Assembly: GCF_029852145.1 (NCBI RefSeq) | Contig: NC_079969.1 | Coordinates: 6,076,001-6,140,000 of the forward strand | DNA length: 64,000 nt | Reading direction: 5' to 3' | From: Microplitis mediator | Lineage: Eukaryota; Arthropoda; Insecta; Hymenoptera; Braconidae | Shown here: piece by piece, positions 38,201 through 53,656 of the stretch | Layout of the letters: each line of letters begins with the position of its first letter | Position numbering within the stretch: position 1 is the stretch's first letter | Notes under the pieces: generated by a model | Database searches by the model: none | Seen by the model: only the letters and a program-made list of their open reading frames with translations | What the model was told of the DNA's origin: nothing | Translations under genes and position numbers: made by a program

Positions 38201-41200
38201 CAATCAACTTTACAGTTAAATTCTTCAACACCTTATTTTACTCCATTATGTATTAATTGTCAGTCATATTTTTTATTCATACATTCAGTTATTAATTTAT
38301 TCATTCATACATTCATAAATACCTATAGTAATAAATATATATGACTTTTTTTCACAATAGACAACAAATTACTTTACGGTAAAACTCCCGTAATGAGATA
38401 CAATGAACTTTATGAAGAATCTAAAATAGAATCAGACGTAGGATTAATTTATAATGAAGATCCTGAACAATTGGCAATAGTATTATATACATCTGGAAGT
38501 ACTGGAGTACCCAAAGGTGTCAGAATACCACATGCGACATTAATAAATCGTCTTGAATGGCAATGGCGTGAATTACCTTACACTGATAAAGAACAAAAAA
38601 CTATATTTAAAACGGCGTTAACTTTCGTTGATAGTGCACCCGAAATTTGGGGTTCATTATTACAAGGACGTACTATTGTTGTTGTACCTAAACATGTAAC
38701 AAAAGATCCGGAAAAATTTATTAACGTACTTGAAACTCACAAAGTAATATATTAATTTATTTTAATTATTTGATTATTTAAATATCAACGTAATTATTAT
38801 TATTATTTTAATTGTCCTAGATTCAAAGACTAGTCCTTGTACCGTCATTATTACAATCAATGCTGATGTATTTGAGCCTTCAGGTAAATAAAAAATTACG
38901 GTATTAACGATTTCCTTTTGATAATTTGTTACAATTATTTTAAGTTTATTGATTGTTATTTTGATATTAATAATTGAAACGTTTATTTATTTTCTTTTAA
39001 GGACAATGGTCGCTCATTGAAGTCATTGAGATTGTGGATTTGTTCTGGGGAAATTTTACCGCAAACTTTAGCGAAAGAATTTTTTAATAGATTTGCCGAT
39101 TATGGACATACACTGGCTAATTTTTATGGCAGCACTGAAGTCATGGGAGATGTTACATATTTTTTGTTGAACAACACAAGTCAATTGGAAGACATGGATA
39201 AAGTACCGATTGGTAGGTTGGTTTTTTTTATCGACTTCTAGGGCGATAGCTTTTTAGTTGACTTCTTGAAAAACTAGATTGCATTTGTCCTTATAGTGGA
39301 TCATTTATGGAATTTTGCTTTACTTCATTGTAATTTATCGAATACATGAAGCATGAAGGGGAAGGGTGGGTGGAACGAGATACCTTCACGAAATTTTTTA
39401 TCTCCCGAAACAAGATACAAATCTCTTGGGAATTACTTCCCTCTACTACTATCTTTTACTTGACGATCGTTGGGTTTCTGCATATGTGTGTGTTGTGTCC
39501 GTGTTTGTGCCCGCAGTTCTTTTACAAGTTAGTTGACGTTTGTCATTTATCTGCGTACATCCTTGATTAACCTATAAAAGGACTGCAAAAACAGTCTCCT
39601 TCGCGGCAACCAATAAACTTCATTAGTGGAACTAGAGTAGGGGCACCACTTCAAGACGGAAAAAAAAAATGGAGGGCAAGTAACTCACAACTGAGTAATT
39701 TATAACCAGGTTGGACTGCATCTTCTGAATGCTTCGTTATAAATTAATTTCAATAACGGCATTTTGTTCCTGATAGAATAAACTTCAAATTAATCTACAG
39801 TGTGACCTCGTTATAAGACTACGCGTTATAAGAATCTTCCCCTCAATTCGTTCAAACTCGCTCGGAACGCTTCTCCCACCAACAACTCAATAAAAGTTTT
39901 GCGCCGAAACTTCGCTATAAGACTAACGACAATTACGACTAAAATTGAGATAAAGATTACATACATACATAAAGATTGTAGGTTAAATAATTTATTTTCA
40001 TAAAGAATACTTAAAATTTCGTGGTATCACATATAACTAATTAACAGACAAGAACGACCGAATTCTGTTTATTTATGATTATATATAACATAGATTCACT
40101 GTATACCCAGGTAAGAAGTAATCAATGGAATTAGCTTGTATTAAGCTAATTTTATCAGTTTTAGCCTAAAATTAGCTAACAAACTATGGTTAACACAAGG
40201 TTAATTGGTAACGCTTTGGATCGTTAACATAAAGCTTGCAGTTTTAGCTTGCATAAACAGTGACAATTCAGCTTACTATAAGGTTAAAAATATATCTTAT
40301 TCTTAGCTAGAATATATTTGGTAATTCAAGTTTGAAAACATGTTAACAGAGAAAAATTTTTTATTATTTTTTTTACTGTACACAAACATCAGATATTGGG
40401 CATCAAATGTATAGTGTTATATATATTTTAGAAATATAAAACAGTAAATGTTCTTTTATGGTTGTCATCCATCGTTTTAACAGTAATTTATAACGTAATC
40501 AGTTTTATGCTTGTAATGTAACGACGTTCTAAAAAATTCAAATTTTTTATTATGAGCATTAAAAACTTGTGATTCAATAAATTAAAAAATTAAAACTTAC
40601 TTACTAACTAAATAATTTTCTTTATATATGTTGCAAATAAAATTGAACTCATTTATCACTTATAAACAATAACACAAACTCCTAATTAACCTCAAACTTC
40701 AGTTTTCAATGTACGCTTGGAGTAATTTTAGCAGATAAGGTAGTTTTAAGTTTAGAATCCGAGCTTAGAACGAATCTTATCATACGCGTGGAAAAAAATA
40801 GCTAACAGAGAGGTATATTTGAAGGTTAGTTACACTCTAAAGACTTGTAATAGAATTCATTCTAATAACAACCTAGAATAAAGCTTACAAAACAAGACTT
40901 AGATGTTAAGCTAAAATAAAGCTATTTTGAAGTTTCAAACTTGTCCGACTAAGACAATTTTCTACCTGGGTAATAGAGTAGAGAGTTGAACCGAATACAT
41001 AAATAAGACGCAAAACGGTGATAATCTTATAGCGAGGTTTGGGCGCAAACGCTGTTAAGCACAATAGCGGAGGTACCTCAATTCTAAGAATTTATTCCCC
41101 TACAGCCCCGAGCTAGTCTTATCACGAAGTCTTACTGTACTATGACTTTATATGCAAATTTGTCTTCTAATCATTCCGGCGTTCAATTTAATTTCCAGAC

Positions 41201-44200
41201 AAATCAGTTGAGTTGACCCGCACGGAAAAATGTATATGTGATAATTATATGCCACATATAATAATATGTATGATATGAAAATTTGAGAATGCCCATCTTT
41301 CCCTGGTTGGCCATTTTGATTCATATCCGCCTATTAGTTATTAGATTTTAATTATAAATGATGTTTTTTATACTTCATTTACTGCTAGTACTTCAGTATA
41401 CTGAAGTTATAATTTTAAATATAAATTTTTAGTATAATCTTATGACCTTTTTTTTTTGTAAAATAGGACGACCACTGGACAACTGCATCATTTATATTGT
41501 GGATAAAAATTTAAACTTAGTTGAACAAGGTGAAATTGGTGAATTAGTCGTTGCAGGACGTAATCTAGCTGCCGGTTACATTCGAGGAAGAGATTCACAT
41601 CGATTTGTTAACAATCCCCATGCTGTTGATCCTGGTAATTATTTATTTATATTTATCTACTATGCTTAGTTATATTTCATTCATCTGAAGACTAAAACCA
41701 AATCCTACACACACTTCGTCATTATCTTGAAAATAAAACGCAGTAGCGCTTAAAGAAGTCGCGTAACAACCCATTTCCACACATTTAACTTTGTCTCTAG
41801 TTGTTTCATTACAAGTTTTAACTGTACTCCAATGAAGAAATCGTACTTCTTTAAAACTTACAATGACTACTGCAACGACTCTTGACTATACAAGCATGCG
41901 CAATAGACTCTTGAGAATAAGAATGGGGACACTGAAAAATTTTTCCTACCTTCCATATCCTAGGTTATAAACACGATTTTTAAAAATCAGATTGAAAACA
42001 ATAACTTGTACTTTTTTTGAACATTTTCAGTTTTCTTAGCGAAAAATCACAATTTTGTACTTTTCAATAGTCGAAATTTTTTGAATAAATGATATTCAAT
42101 TAAAAAGTATTGACATATTGTGATATTTTTTATGGTTTATAAAAATATCTTCTTTTTTTTTTAGAATACTCAACGATTTACCGCACTGGTGATTATGCAA
42201 AAATAATAAAAGGTATTGTTATCTACGAAGGCCGTACTGATTCTCAAATAAAAGTTCGAGGGCACAGGGTTGACCTGTCGGAAGTTGAACGATCGGTAGA
42301 GGCGTTACCATCAGTCGATAAAGCAGTGGTTTTATGTTACAAACCAGGGGATTTAGCACAGGTTTGATATAACATTCAAATTACAGTACATCCTATTTGA
42401 AAATATACCTATTATGTTACTGTATTTAACACGGACAAATGTAAGCACGACCGGTCACTGCCAGTACTCGATTGAGTCATATTCTAGAAAAAATGGTTGA
42501 GCAGACGACCGGTTCATTTCTAGAATCGTACTCAGTTGTGTGAAGCACAAGAATGCCAGCATGGTAAGCAGTCGAGTAATGAGCGGAGAATTATTTTTTT
42601 ATAACACGAGTCAGTCAAGTGATGGGCAGTAACCAGTCGTACTTCTATTTTTCCGTGCAGTCTTCCGATTTTGTATTTAAAATAGTAATTGGATAATTAA
42701 GATCCGATAATTACTTCTGTCATATATTTATATTTGTAAGAAGCATTTGAATTATTAATATTAAAAATTTGTATTTGCAGGCATTAATTGCATTCATTAC
42801 ATTGAAAAAAGGAACTAAAATAACTGGCTTACAATTGGAAAATTATTTACAAAATCAATTACCTTCGTACATGATCCCACATATCATCATAATTGATTCA
42901 ATTCCACTTCTGATTAACGGTAAAACAGATCGGCAGACACTGCTAAAACTATATGAAACATCAAATTTGCATAGTAATGGCCGTGATACTATTGATTGTG
43001 ATTACACTGAAGTACCTGACGAACAATTAGACAAAGCGAGAGTTTTGTTTCCTACGGTGGCTTCAGTTATTGGTAGAAGTGGACGTTATACCGTCAATAT
43101 TAATGCCAATTTTTACGATCTGGGTGGTAATTCACTGAATTCAATTTTTACCGTCACACAATTGAAGAAACAAGGCTATCATATCGCAATATCTGATTTC
43201 CTTACTGCTAAATCCATGAGAGATATTTTAGATAAAATAGTAATGGATTCCAATCATCAGGAAATTGATAGTAATGATAGTGTAAAATTCATCGCTGAAC
43301 CGATTAATGATGGCCATCGATCAACAGTCACACGGTAAATTTCATTAACTTTTTTTAACTTAATAGAAATAACGATAATCCAAAATTTCTGATTAGTTAC
43401 GATAATGCTTTTATATAATACATGCTCAAAATAAACGCCGTTCAATGCCTAAACCCCGGCCTCATAAACTTTTTCATTAAACACTCATCACTTCTGATTG
43501 GTCAAATGCAGTGTTTAAACTTTCTTAAAGCATTTGTGCATCCCTTCTACCGCGAAATTCGACGAAAATAGGCGTGATATACCCCTACTCTATAAACCAA
43601 GTTATCAAAATGTTCAAGATAGGTTACCGGGGTAAACTCACCTTTACCTAAAACTGCATCACTAGCAAAAAAAATTCTCTAGATTACACATGCGCATTAA
43701 ATTGATTGGCTAACGATTGTAGATCGTCATTAACTGATGAATTTGTGTCACCTTAAATTTATAACCTGAACTCTAATTTTATCAAAAAGTGATTAAAAGT
43801 CAAAATAAATACTACATTTTAATAAAATCGAATCAAAGGAGGATTTTAATTAACCTAAAATTTTAAGACTTGTTAGTTTTATATTAAAAAAAAAACTTGT
43901 TCAAGTTTTTATATTAAATAATACATGTATTAGACTTCTTATTTGGTTAGTTTTCATGTTTATTGATTAATAAAACGATTATTTTAATTTCTATTAAATA
44001 AATAAGTATTCAATTTCAATAAATACTTGAGTAATTTTTTATAAATAAATAACTTGAACCAAAAAAAACATTGATTTCTATAAAGACAAATTATTACAAT
44101 GATCGCGACCGCATGACGCCGACGTTACGCATTTAACGACGTTTTAATTTTGAGCATTCATTATATAAAATATCGTAGATATTTATATAGACGACAACTA

Positions 44201-45602
44201 GTAGATATTTATTTAGATGACAACTAGTGACATCTAGTATAATACTCGATGGCACTAGTTATCTAAGGTACTATTAAGTATCACATTTCGCATGCGCAGT
44301 CTTGTTATTTTATCATGCCGACAAACTAAACTTCAAATCCCTGGACGATCTAAATTACCTTCAATTGCGGGACTTTACGGCAAATTACGGTATTTTATGG
44401 TAGAAGCGCAGTATTTTTTTTATAACAGTGCGGCATTTTACCACAAATTTGCAGTATCTCACCGTAGACGTGCAGATTCACTGCAAAATTTGCAAAATCT
44501 TACCGTAAATTACTTTAATCTACCACATTATACTGTAAATTACCGCACTTCCATCGCAAATCACCGCAATTTGCCGGAAATTTGCCTTAGAAACACCGTA
44601 TTTTACGGTAAATTGCCGTAATTTGGATCCGCTGGGGACATTCCTTTCTACAAAATGCATAACATACTAATTTATATACATCGAAATAAATTGCATGATA
44701 TTTTTACAGTATGGTAACCGAAAGTTTCTACCTAAAAGCCGATCTGGAGAGATGGCTTTCGCCCAATATCAAACGCTCTGATTATGTTGAATTAATGGAT
44801 ACTTTATGGCGCCCAATTGTCGATAAAGAATTGAGTTTTATAATAAGATCAACAGAAAAAGATGGTACTGTATTGGGAGTCGCATTAAATTTTGACGCTT
44901 ATGATGAGCCTGATTGTGTTGTAACATCAAAACTAGCGATCGTATTTGAGTTTTTGGAGTATCTTGAGGGGCCCATCAGAGCCAATAAATTACCATGTGG
45001 TAAAGGTAAAATTCTTCATTGCTACATGATGGCAACTAATGAAAATTTAACACCAGCTGAAAATGTTATTATTATGAACAAAATGGAAGAAGAATGTTTA
45101 AATTTAGCGAGAAGAAAGGGTTTCGTTGGCATTTTTACGACCAATACAAGCCCATTGACTCAAGTAAGACCGAAAATCCGTTTTTTATACCATCTGCGTT
45201 GAAACTGGGAAATTTAATGCCTCGTTAGCCAGCCGAAATGAGGCTCCAAGCAATAAAATTCTGAGTTTCAGCACAAGAAATTTTTAAAAATGTGGCATGG
45301 GATAGAATGCGACGATTTCAGATGAAAGGTTGACTGCCTGAGCCGAAGGTGAGGGCTGCCACTACCCGAATTCCGAAATCGTTATTTTATCCCGTATCGC
45401 ACACGATATTGTTTACTATTTTTAACTGTATTGATATACTTTGTAACCGTTAATATTATTTTAGCAATTGGGAACAGATGTTTACAATTATGAAGTATTA
45501 TTAGACTATCAAGTTAATCAGTACGTAGCTCCTGACGGCAGTAAACCATTTGGTGATGCTCCTGATGATCAAAGAGCTATTTGTTCATGGAAAACTATTT
45601 AA
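35247..45602 (+). CDS. ebony: Ebony: beta-alanyl-biogenic amine synthetase
   Basis: Ten exons join in phase: 35247-35376, 35471-35740, 38361-38743, 38821-38883, 39002-39212, 41467-41634, 42165-42361, 42781-43334, 44710-45163, 45465-45602, giving 855 residues, close to the ~880 of known Ebony. The enzyme is an NRPS-like adenylation-thiolation-amine-selecting protein that joins beta-alanine to dopamine or histamine in cuticle tanning and neurotransmitter recycling. Visible motifs: GMAYLPLDAEFP (102-113), TSGSTGVPKG (177-186), NFYGSTEV (322-329), YRTGD (414-418), GRTD.QIKVRGHR (431-443), A10 lysine K522 in NGKTDR, and the thiolation motif LGGNS with phosphopantetheine serine S592. Residues ~655-855 (FYLKADLERWL... 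SWKTI) are the C-terminal amine-selecting domain. AATAAA follows at 45608. No disabling change was seen. Introns 2, 5 and 8 are swollen by repeats. Confidence 0.95.
35818..35971. mobile_element. Palindromic element with CCCTGATTTAAA termini
   Basis: CCCTGATTTAAAAAAATGAT at the left and AATCATTTTTTTTAATCAGGG in part at the right are inverted repeats; AAATGATT/AATCATTT words fill the interior. The ends resemble families D and F. It lies in ebony intron 2. Confidence 0.6.
36190..36545 (+). mobile_element. Repeat N, copy 1
   Basis: GCAACCCCTGCTTTGAAAGT and CTTTCATAGCAGGGCTTG are imperfect inverted repeats about 230 bp apart. Homology to the inverted copy at 46665-47125 extends beyond them to 'CAGGTGGACTAAGAAG' and 'ATCCTGATCACGCCAT'. 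The following 100 bp (to ~36655) forms a further palindrome with GGACTAAGAAGCGAA / TTCGCTCCTTAGTCC. Confidence 0.6.
36885..37200. mobile_element. Palindromic element with GGGTAAAA termini
   Basis: CGGGTAAAAGTATTTGGCCG is complemented at the right by TTTTGGCTTGAAATTTTTTT and ACCCAG. Inside, GGCCGAAA and TTTCGGCC-like words recur in both orientations. Non-coding, in ebony intron 2. Confidence 0.5.
37290..37402. mobile_element. Short palindrome with TTACCCTGGTGGAAAT arms
   Basis: Nearly the whole ~110 bp folds on itself: TTACCCTGGTGGAAATGTTT and GACTTTTCTCTG pair with CAGAGAAAATTC and ATTTCCACCAGGGTAA. TACCCTGGTGGATGTTTCGG at 48196 has the same beginning, so the two may share an end type. Confidence 0.6.
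37500..37612. mobile_element. MITE family F, copy 2
   Basis: Shares TGATTTAATCCATGCTAAG and TTTTAAATCATTTCAAATTG with 3025-3145. It abuts the next palindromic element at 37612. Confidence 0.55.
37612..37757. mobile_element. Palindromic element related to family A
   Basis: CTCTCTACACATGAATTAGT and CTTATTCATGTTTAGAGTGAG are imperfect inverted repeats; the centre pairs CCGAACCACT with AGTGGTTCGG. The ends resemble the CTCTCTTAAAATGAATCAGT of family A. Confidence 0.5.
39798..41137. mobile_element. pogo/Tigger-like MITE in ebony intron 5
   Basis: The ends CAGTGTGACCTCGTTATAAG and (reversed) CAGTAAGACTTCGTGATAAG are inverted repeats, each next to TA. A CAGT start, TA target and CTCGTTATAAG sequence are typical of pogo-type Tc1/mariner elements. 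'TTCGCTATAAGAC' and 'CTTATAGCGAGGTTTGGGCG' recur inside. No transposase frame remains, and another element sits in the middle. Confidence 0.6.
40106..40970. mobile_element. Nested MITE with CCCAGGTA termini (AAGCTTA palindromes)
   Basis: CCCAGGTAAGAAG and CTACCTGGG are inverted repeats flanked by TA on both sides. The arms contain TTAGCTTGTATTAAGCTAA, AAGCTTGCAGTTTTAGCTTG and similar self-complementary words around an AT-rich centre. It is inserted in the pogo-like element above. Confidence 0.65.
42430..42657. mobile_element. Palindromic element with CACGGA termini in ebony intron 7
   Basis: CACGGACAAATGTAAGCACG pairs imperfectly with CGTACTTCTATTTTTCCGTG. Interior ACCGGTC, CAGTACTCGATTGAGT and ACTCAGTTG words occur in both orientations. 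Non-coding. Confidence 0.5.
43408..44175 (-). mobile_element. MITE family M, copy 2 (inverted)
   Basis: Reverse-complement match to 19930-20730 over almost the whole unit, with 'TTATATAATACATGCTCAAA' at one end and 'TGAGCATTCATTATATAA' at the other. Short extra blocks flank it on the right with ACTAGTGACATCTAGTATAA, also seen beside copy 1, so the original unit may be somewhat longer. In ebony intron 8. Confidence 0.7.
44340..44639. mobile_element. MITE family C, complete copy
   Basis: Runs from CCCTGGACGATCTAAATTAC to GTAATTTGGATCCGCTGGGG. The inside is a chain of TTTACGGTAAATTACCG-like palindromes. It ends only ~70 bp before ebony exon 9. The open frame across it is an artefact. Confidence 0.65.
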
Positions 45603-45714
45603 AGTTAATAAATTATGTAAATATTATAGTATGTAAATATATATTAAGACGCAGTTTAAAAGAATATAATCAAAGACAGGATAAAATGAGTTTCCATTAT
45701 TAAAAATCTGTCTA

Positions 45715-46328
45715 TCGGTTGACCCTGCGGGCCAGCCCCAAAACTTCCCACTGTTTTCGAGCTCCTTGAGCTCGAAAACATTGTTGTGAGTACATTTTCG
45801 AGCTCTTCGAGCTCGAAAATACTATTGTATCCCATTCTTTTCGAAAAAAACCGTTTTTAGCATTTCTTTCTCCCACGATATCTCACGAACGAATCGACTG
45901 ATTTCAATGGTTGAGGCGGCAATCGGCGTGTTTTATTGAGTTCTAGAGCTGATCAAATTTTGAAATTGTTTGGTTAAGTCGTTTCAAAGATATTCGCAAA
46001 AAACCGTTTTTTGGCATTTCTTTTGCCCACGATATCTCACGAACGAATGAACCGATTTTGATGGTTGAGGCGGCAATCGACGCATTTTATTGAGTTCTAG
46101 AGCTGATTAGATTTTGAAGTTGATCGTATAAGTCGTTTCTGAGAAATCAATAAAAAACTAAAATAAAAAAAAAAATTTTAATTCTTATTCTTTCTATAAC
46201 TTGTAAACTACATGACCGATTTACCCCAAAATCTAATCAAGACTAAGTTTTGGTGAGCTCTTTCGATCGCCACCAAGTACGTTCAAATCGGTTCATCCGT
46301 TCCAAAGATATCGTCGGACAAAAAAAAG

Positions 46329-46398
<70 letters not shown>

Positions 46399-46550
46399 CG
46401 TCCACCCGGGAATAGTCAGAATAGTTTCCTAGGACCTCAAAACGTCGACATCTGATGAAAACTCGATTTTCGAAAATCGGACCGAAACCAATAACTTCCC
46501 TTTTTTGAAAATTTGCAATTTTCTTAGCGGGAAGTTAAAAAAAAAAAACA
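45715..46550 (-). repeat. Dispersed repeat K, inverted copy with CA microsatellite
   Basis: Reverse complement of much of 22750-23885: it begins CGGTTGACCCTGCGGGCC, has TTTTCGAGCTC.T.GAGCTCGAAAA palindromes, repeated ~120-bp 'CGATATCTCACGAACGAAT' blocks, a CA run at 46331-46395, and ends at 'GATTTTCGAAAATCGG'. It starts ~110 bp after the ebony stop codon. Confidence 0.65.
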
Positions 46551-46664
46551 GAATTATTGAATTAAATTCAGGGCATTCTTTTGATTCCTATATGATCGAT
46601 TTCAATTATTTAATATTTTCGCGAGATATCGTAAGACAAAATTTTATTTTCTGGTTAAAGTGAA

Positions 46665-47125
46665 TGGCGTGATCAGGATTGCCATGTTCACTTCTTAGTC
46701 CACCTGTAGGATATATTTTTTTTTGCAAGCCCTGCTATGAAAGTTCGATTTTCGAGGAGTAAAAAATTATAATTTTATTTTAAATCAAATTTTTCAAGGA
46801 TATTAAGTTGTCTATCGTAGACGATACATATCGCATGAGCGACAAAAAGTAATGCGGTGTCGCAACGTGTGGTGGCGTTTTACTCGCCTCAAGTACAATC
46901 ACGTCGTTAGTTATAGAGAGCAAAATTAAATAAAGTCACTGGTCGTGACATTTTATTACTACGTTAGTATAGTAAAGTTAAAACTGTAAAAGTATAGGCT
47001 ATTTAGCGCACAAGTGGGGTTAAGTAAAATGTATAAGCAAGGCTGAATATACTTGGCGCTTCCGACACGACTTACAGCGCTCGGAAATTGAACTTTCAAA
47101 GCAGGTGTTGCAAAAAAAATATTAT
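46665..47125 (-). mobile_element. Repeat N, copy 2 (inverted)
   Basis: Matches 36190-36545 in reverse complement, with a ~140-bp extra block (46765-46930) that contains 'TTGTCTATCGTAGACGATAC', absent from copy 1. Which state is ancestral is unclear. Confidence 0.6.
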
Positions 47126-47592
47126 GCACTCTTGTGAGGCTAGTATAGGATGTCTAGCCCACATATTTGCATTACAAACCCGGGTTTACCTATCCTACTT
47201 TCGTCCCTACTTGTGAAATGTACCATTGACAGTGACCATCATTATCAAATGTTTATTATGGTGTTTAAAATCATTTTTACAAGAAATCATTTGATGATAT
47301 TTTAGGTCAGTCAGATAATTGACTCATTTTATCGCAAAGATTTGGTAGTTATAAAATACTTCTCATTTTACACAATAATACCGATGACTCATACTATATA
47401 TACATGAAATTATTTATCGTAATAAAATTAATTTATTATTTAGTTTCACTATTATTTAGTTACAGATTATTTTAAATAACTGCATTACAAATTTATACAT
47501 AAACAAAAAAAAAATAAGAAATATTAAAATATTTAAGATAAAATCGAAATTTCACAGCTTACAAATAAAAAAATTTTAACTTATTGTTAAGA
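47126..47592. other. Intergenic sequence, nothing recognised
   Basis: AT-rich sequence with no repeat ends or gene signals that could be supported. Confidence 0.35.
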
Positions 47593-47790
47593 ATGGTAAT
47601 GTTTTATGTGAGCGTAATGATATTGTTAACGGGTTTGAGTATATTAATAATATGTACAATGTGTCATGATTCATTTATGAAAATCGAAGATGATATTTAC
47701 AGATGTGTCGTCAGTAATATTTATCTGACACGTACAATGGCAATGTATAATCATCAATTATGTAAAACAAAAGAAATAATAAATAAATAA
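47593..47790 (+). CDS. Small hypothetical membrane or secreted peptide
   Basis: A 65-residue frame from the ATG at 47593 has a strongly hydrophobic N-terminus (about residues 3-24, YVSVMILLTGLSILIICTMC), then a polar part with two further cysteines and 'KIEDDIYRCVVSN'. AATAAATAAATAAA follows the stop and could serve for polyadenylation. It may be a small gene, the last exon of something unseen, or chance. No family was recognised and no conservation evidence is available. Confidence 0.25.
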   Translation: MVMFYVSVMILLTGLSILIICTMCHDSFMKIEDDIYRCVVSNIYLTRTMAMYNHQLCKTKEIINK

Positions 47791-48194
47791 ATAAAACAAT
47801 GGTAATTACAATTAGATTATTATTATTATAATCATTTACATAAAGAATTAATTCATTAAATCATATAACATAATATGAGACGCACCAATTTAATTTCATT
47901 GCAATTGACATTTTAATTTTATTTTTTCGTCTAAATAATACAAACTAATAGTGAATCAAGTAAAAGCCCGCCTCTATTCTCTATGGATGGGGACTAATTT
48001 TTTACAAGCTTCAGAATTTTGGGTGAAAGAGTCAATCTGGATTGAAATAAAATCCTTAGTCACTCAGTCTTCAATCAGATCCCGTGACTTAGAAAATTTG
48101 AAAGTATCATTGGGACCTATTAGGGACCATGAACTTTAAAAAATAAAATTAATGAGATCGGTAATGATATCAAACAATTAACCTATTTTTTATG
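47791..48194. other. Intergenic sequence, nothing recognised
   Basis: Non-coding. The 62-codon frame at 47951-48139 lacks recognisable features and is not annotated. Confidence 0.35.
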
Positions 48195-48490
48195 TACCCT
48201 GGTGGATGTTTCGGCTATTTACAGTATGTACGGTATTTTACGGTAAATTACGGTGAAGTACGGCAATTTACCGTGATTTGTTGCATTTTTACTAGAAGCA
48301 CCGTATGATTTTCTATTGTTACAGTTATTACTGTGTAATACTGTACATTACGGTAAAATGCCCCACTATTGCCGTCAAATACCGTACATTTACCTTAAAA
48401 TACGTATCTTACCGTAGAATACCGTATTTCACCGTAAATTAAAGTAAAAATACCGTACTTTTGCCGTAAAATACCATACTATATTGAGTT
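48195..48490. mobile_element. MITE family C, copy 3
   Basis: Begins TACCCTGGTGGATGTTTCGG and continues as a chain of TTTACGGTAAATTACGG and TTTACCGTGATTT palindromes. The right end is less clear than in the 44340-44639 copy. Confidence 0.55.
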
Positions 48491-48803
48491 TAGAAGAATG
48501 TGATTATGAATTTAAATGCGTTTGTTAATGAGCCCTATAACCAAACGTCACAGTGCTCCCCTCCTAAGATATCTTTCTGTAAGATATCATTTTCCCTCAT
48601 TTTACTACCATTTCCCCTCAATTCAGTTTCCCCACTACACTCAGTGGAATTTACTTGCGCATGCGCTTGAGCTGCTACTATAAGTCAGCTGTTTACATAC
48701 ACATAGATATACTCATAGATAGTAAGACTGCGACCATTTAGGGTTTGCTTTGCAGATATGATAAGATGCGATAATCAGGCATGCGTTGAATGAAATTTAT
48801 CTA

Positions 48804-49190
48804 CCCTGATTAAGCAACTGAATTCGACCAAATTAAAAATATTAATTCTGTTATATTCTGTCGAATTCGGTAAAACAGGATTCAACTGAATTGAAAATTT
48901 AAATTTGAACTAAACAGAATAAAACTGATTTAAAAATTTCAAATTCGTTTTAATTCAGTTTAATTTGGATTCAGAACCAGAAATTGGAGAATTATTTTCG
49001 AATTAATCAGAATCAAACCGAATAGAATTATTTAAATTCGTTTTAATTTGGAAAAATTGTGGTATTCCTGCCGAATTAGACAGATTTCATTTTTAAGTTA
49101 GGTACCGAATTAACAGAATTTATCTGAATTAAATAGAATTAAAAATTTAATTCTGTTGAATGCGATCGAATTCAGTTGTTTAATCAAGAT
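48804..49190. mobile_element. MITE family D, copy 3 (inverted, uninterrupted)
   Basis: Ends CCCTGATTAAGCAACTGAAT and AATTCAGTTGTTTAATCA. It is collinear, in opposite orientation, with 5898-6284 and with the outer parts of 3354-4561. It lies ~50 bp beyond the stop codon of the Star-like gene. Confidence 0.75.
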
Positions 49191-49240
49191 ATTATTTACT
49201 TATGATAAAAAAAGTAGATTATAAAGTTTGTTTAAGCAAT

Positions 49241-52487
<3,247 letters not shown>

Positions 52488-52995
52488 GTTTAATAAGAAA
52501 CACGATATCTAAAAAAATAAATTGTATTTTAAATCATTGCTATATGAAATAACCAATTTTTTGATCGCGATCATTGAAAAAAAAAAAAACAAATTTCACT
52601 ACTTATTATTTAATCACTTACTTTCACTATGAAATATATACTATTTTTAAAATCACTATAACAAGTTAATGATAATTAGTATTATATAAGTTAGTAACAA
52701 TAAATGATAAAATAATTTAAAGTGTAAACGTTACTAATGAGAGCTAGTAAATGACTGGCGGTTGATATTAAGCGATATGAATAAAGCTCTTTTAAAACTA
52801 ATGTTTAATAGTCATAAATCTGTAGTATACGGAAAAAAAATAATCGTAATAAATAAAGTTGAATATCTAATAATTACAATATACTCAGTAATTGATATCG
52901 ATTAAAAAGGTACAATCGTGATTTTAATATTTATTTAATAGTTTTTATTAATTGAATGCTAAAATAAAAAGTTCATTTGCATAAAATTACTATTA
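52488..52995. other. Upstream region of the Star-like gene
   Basis: AT-rich sequence 5' of the minus-strand start codon. No promoter element is certain. Confidence 0.3.

Positions 52996-53656
<661 letters not shown>

Noticed and set aside
37943..38344. 133-codon frame just upstream of ebony exon 3
   Set aside because: It lies in ebony intron 2, is rich in Lys, Ile, Leu, His and Tyr as expected from AT-rich DNA, and has no recognisable domain.
39346..39570. 74-codon frame in ebony intron 5
   Set aside because: Intronic, no family resemblance, and no splice signals that would tie it to neighbouring exons.
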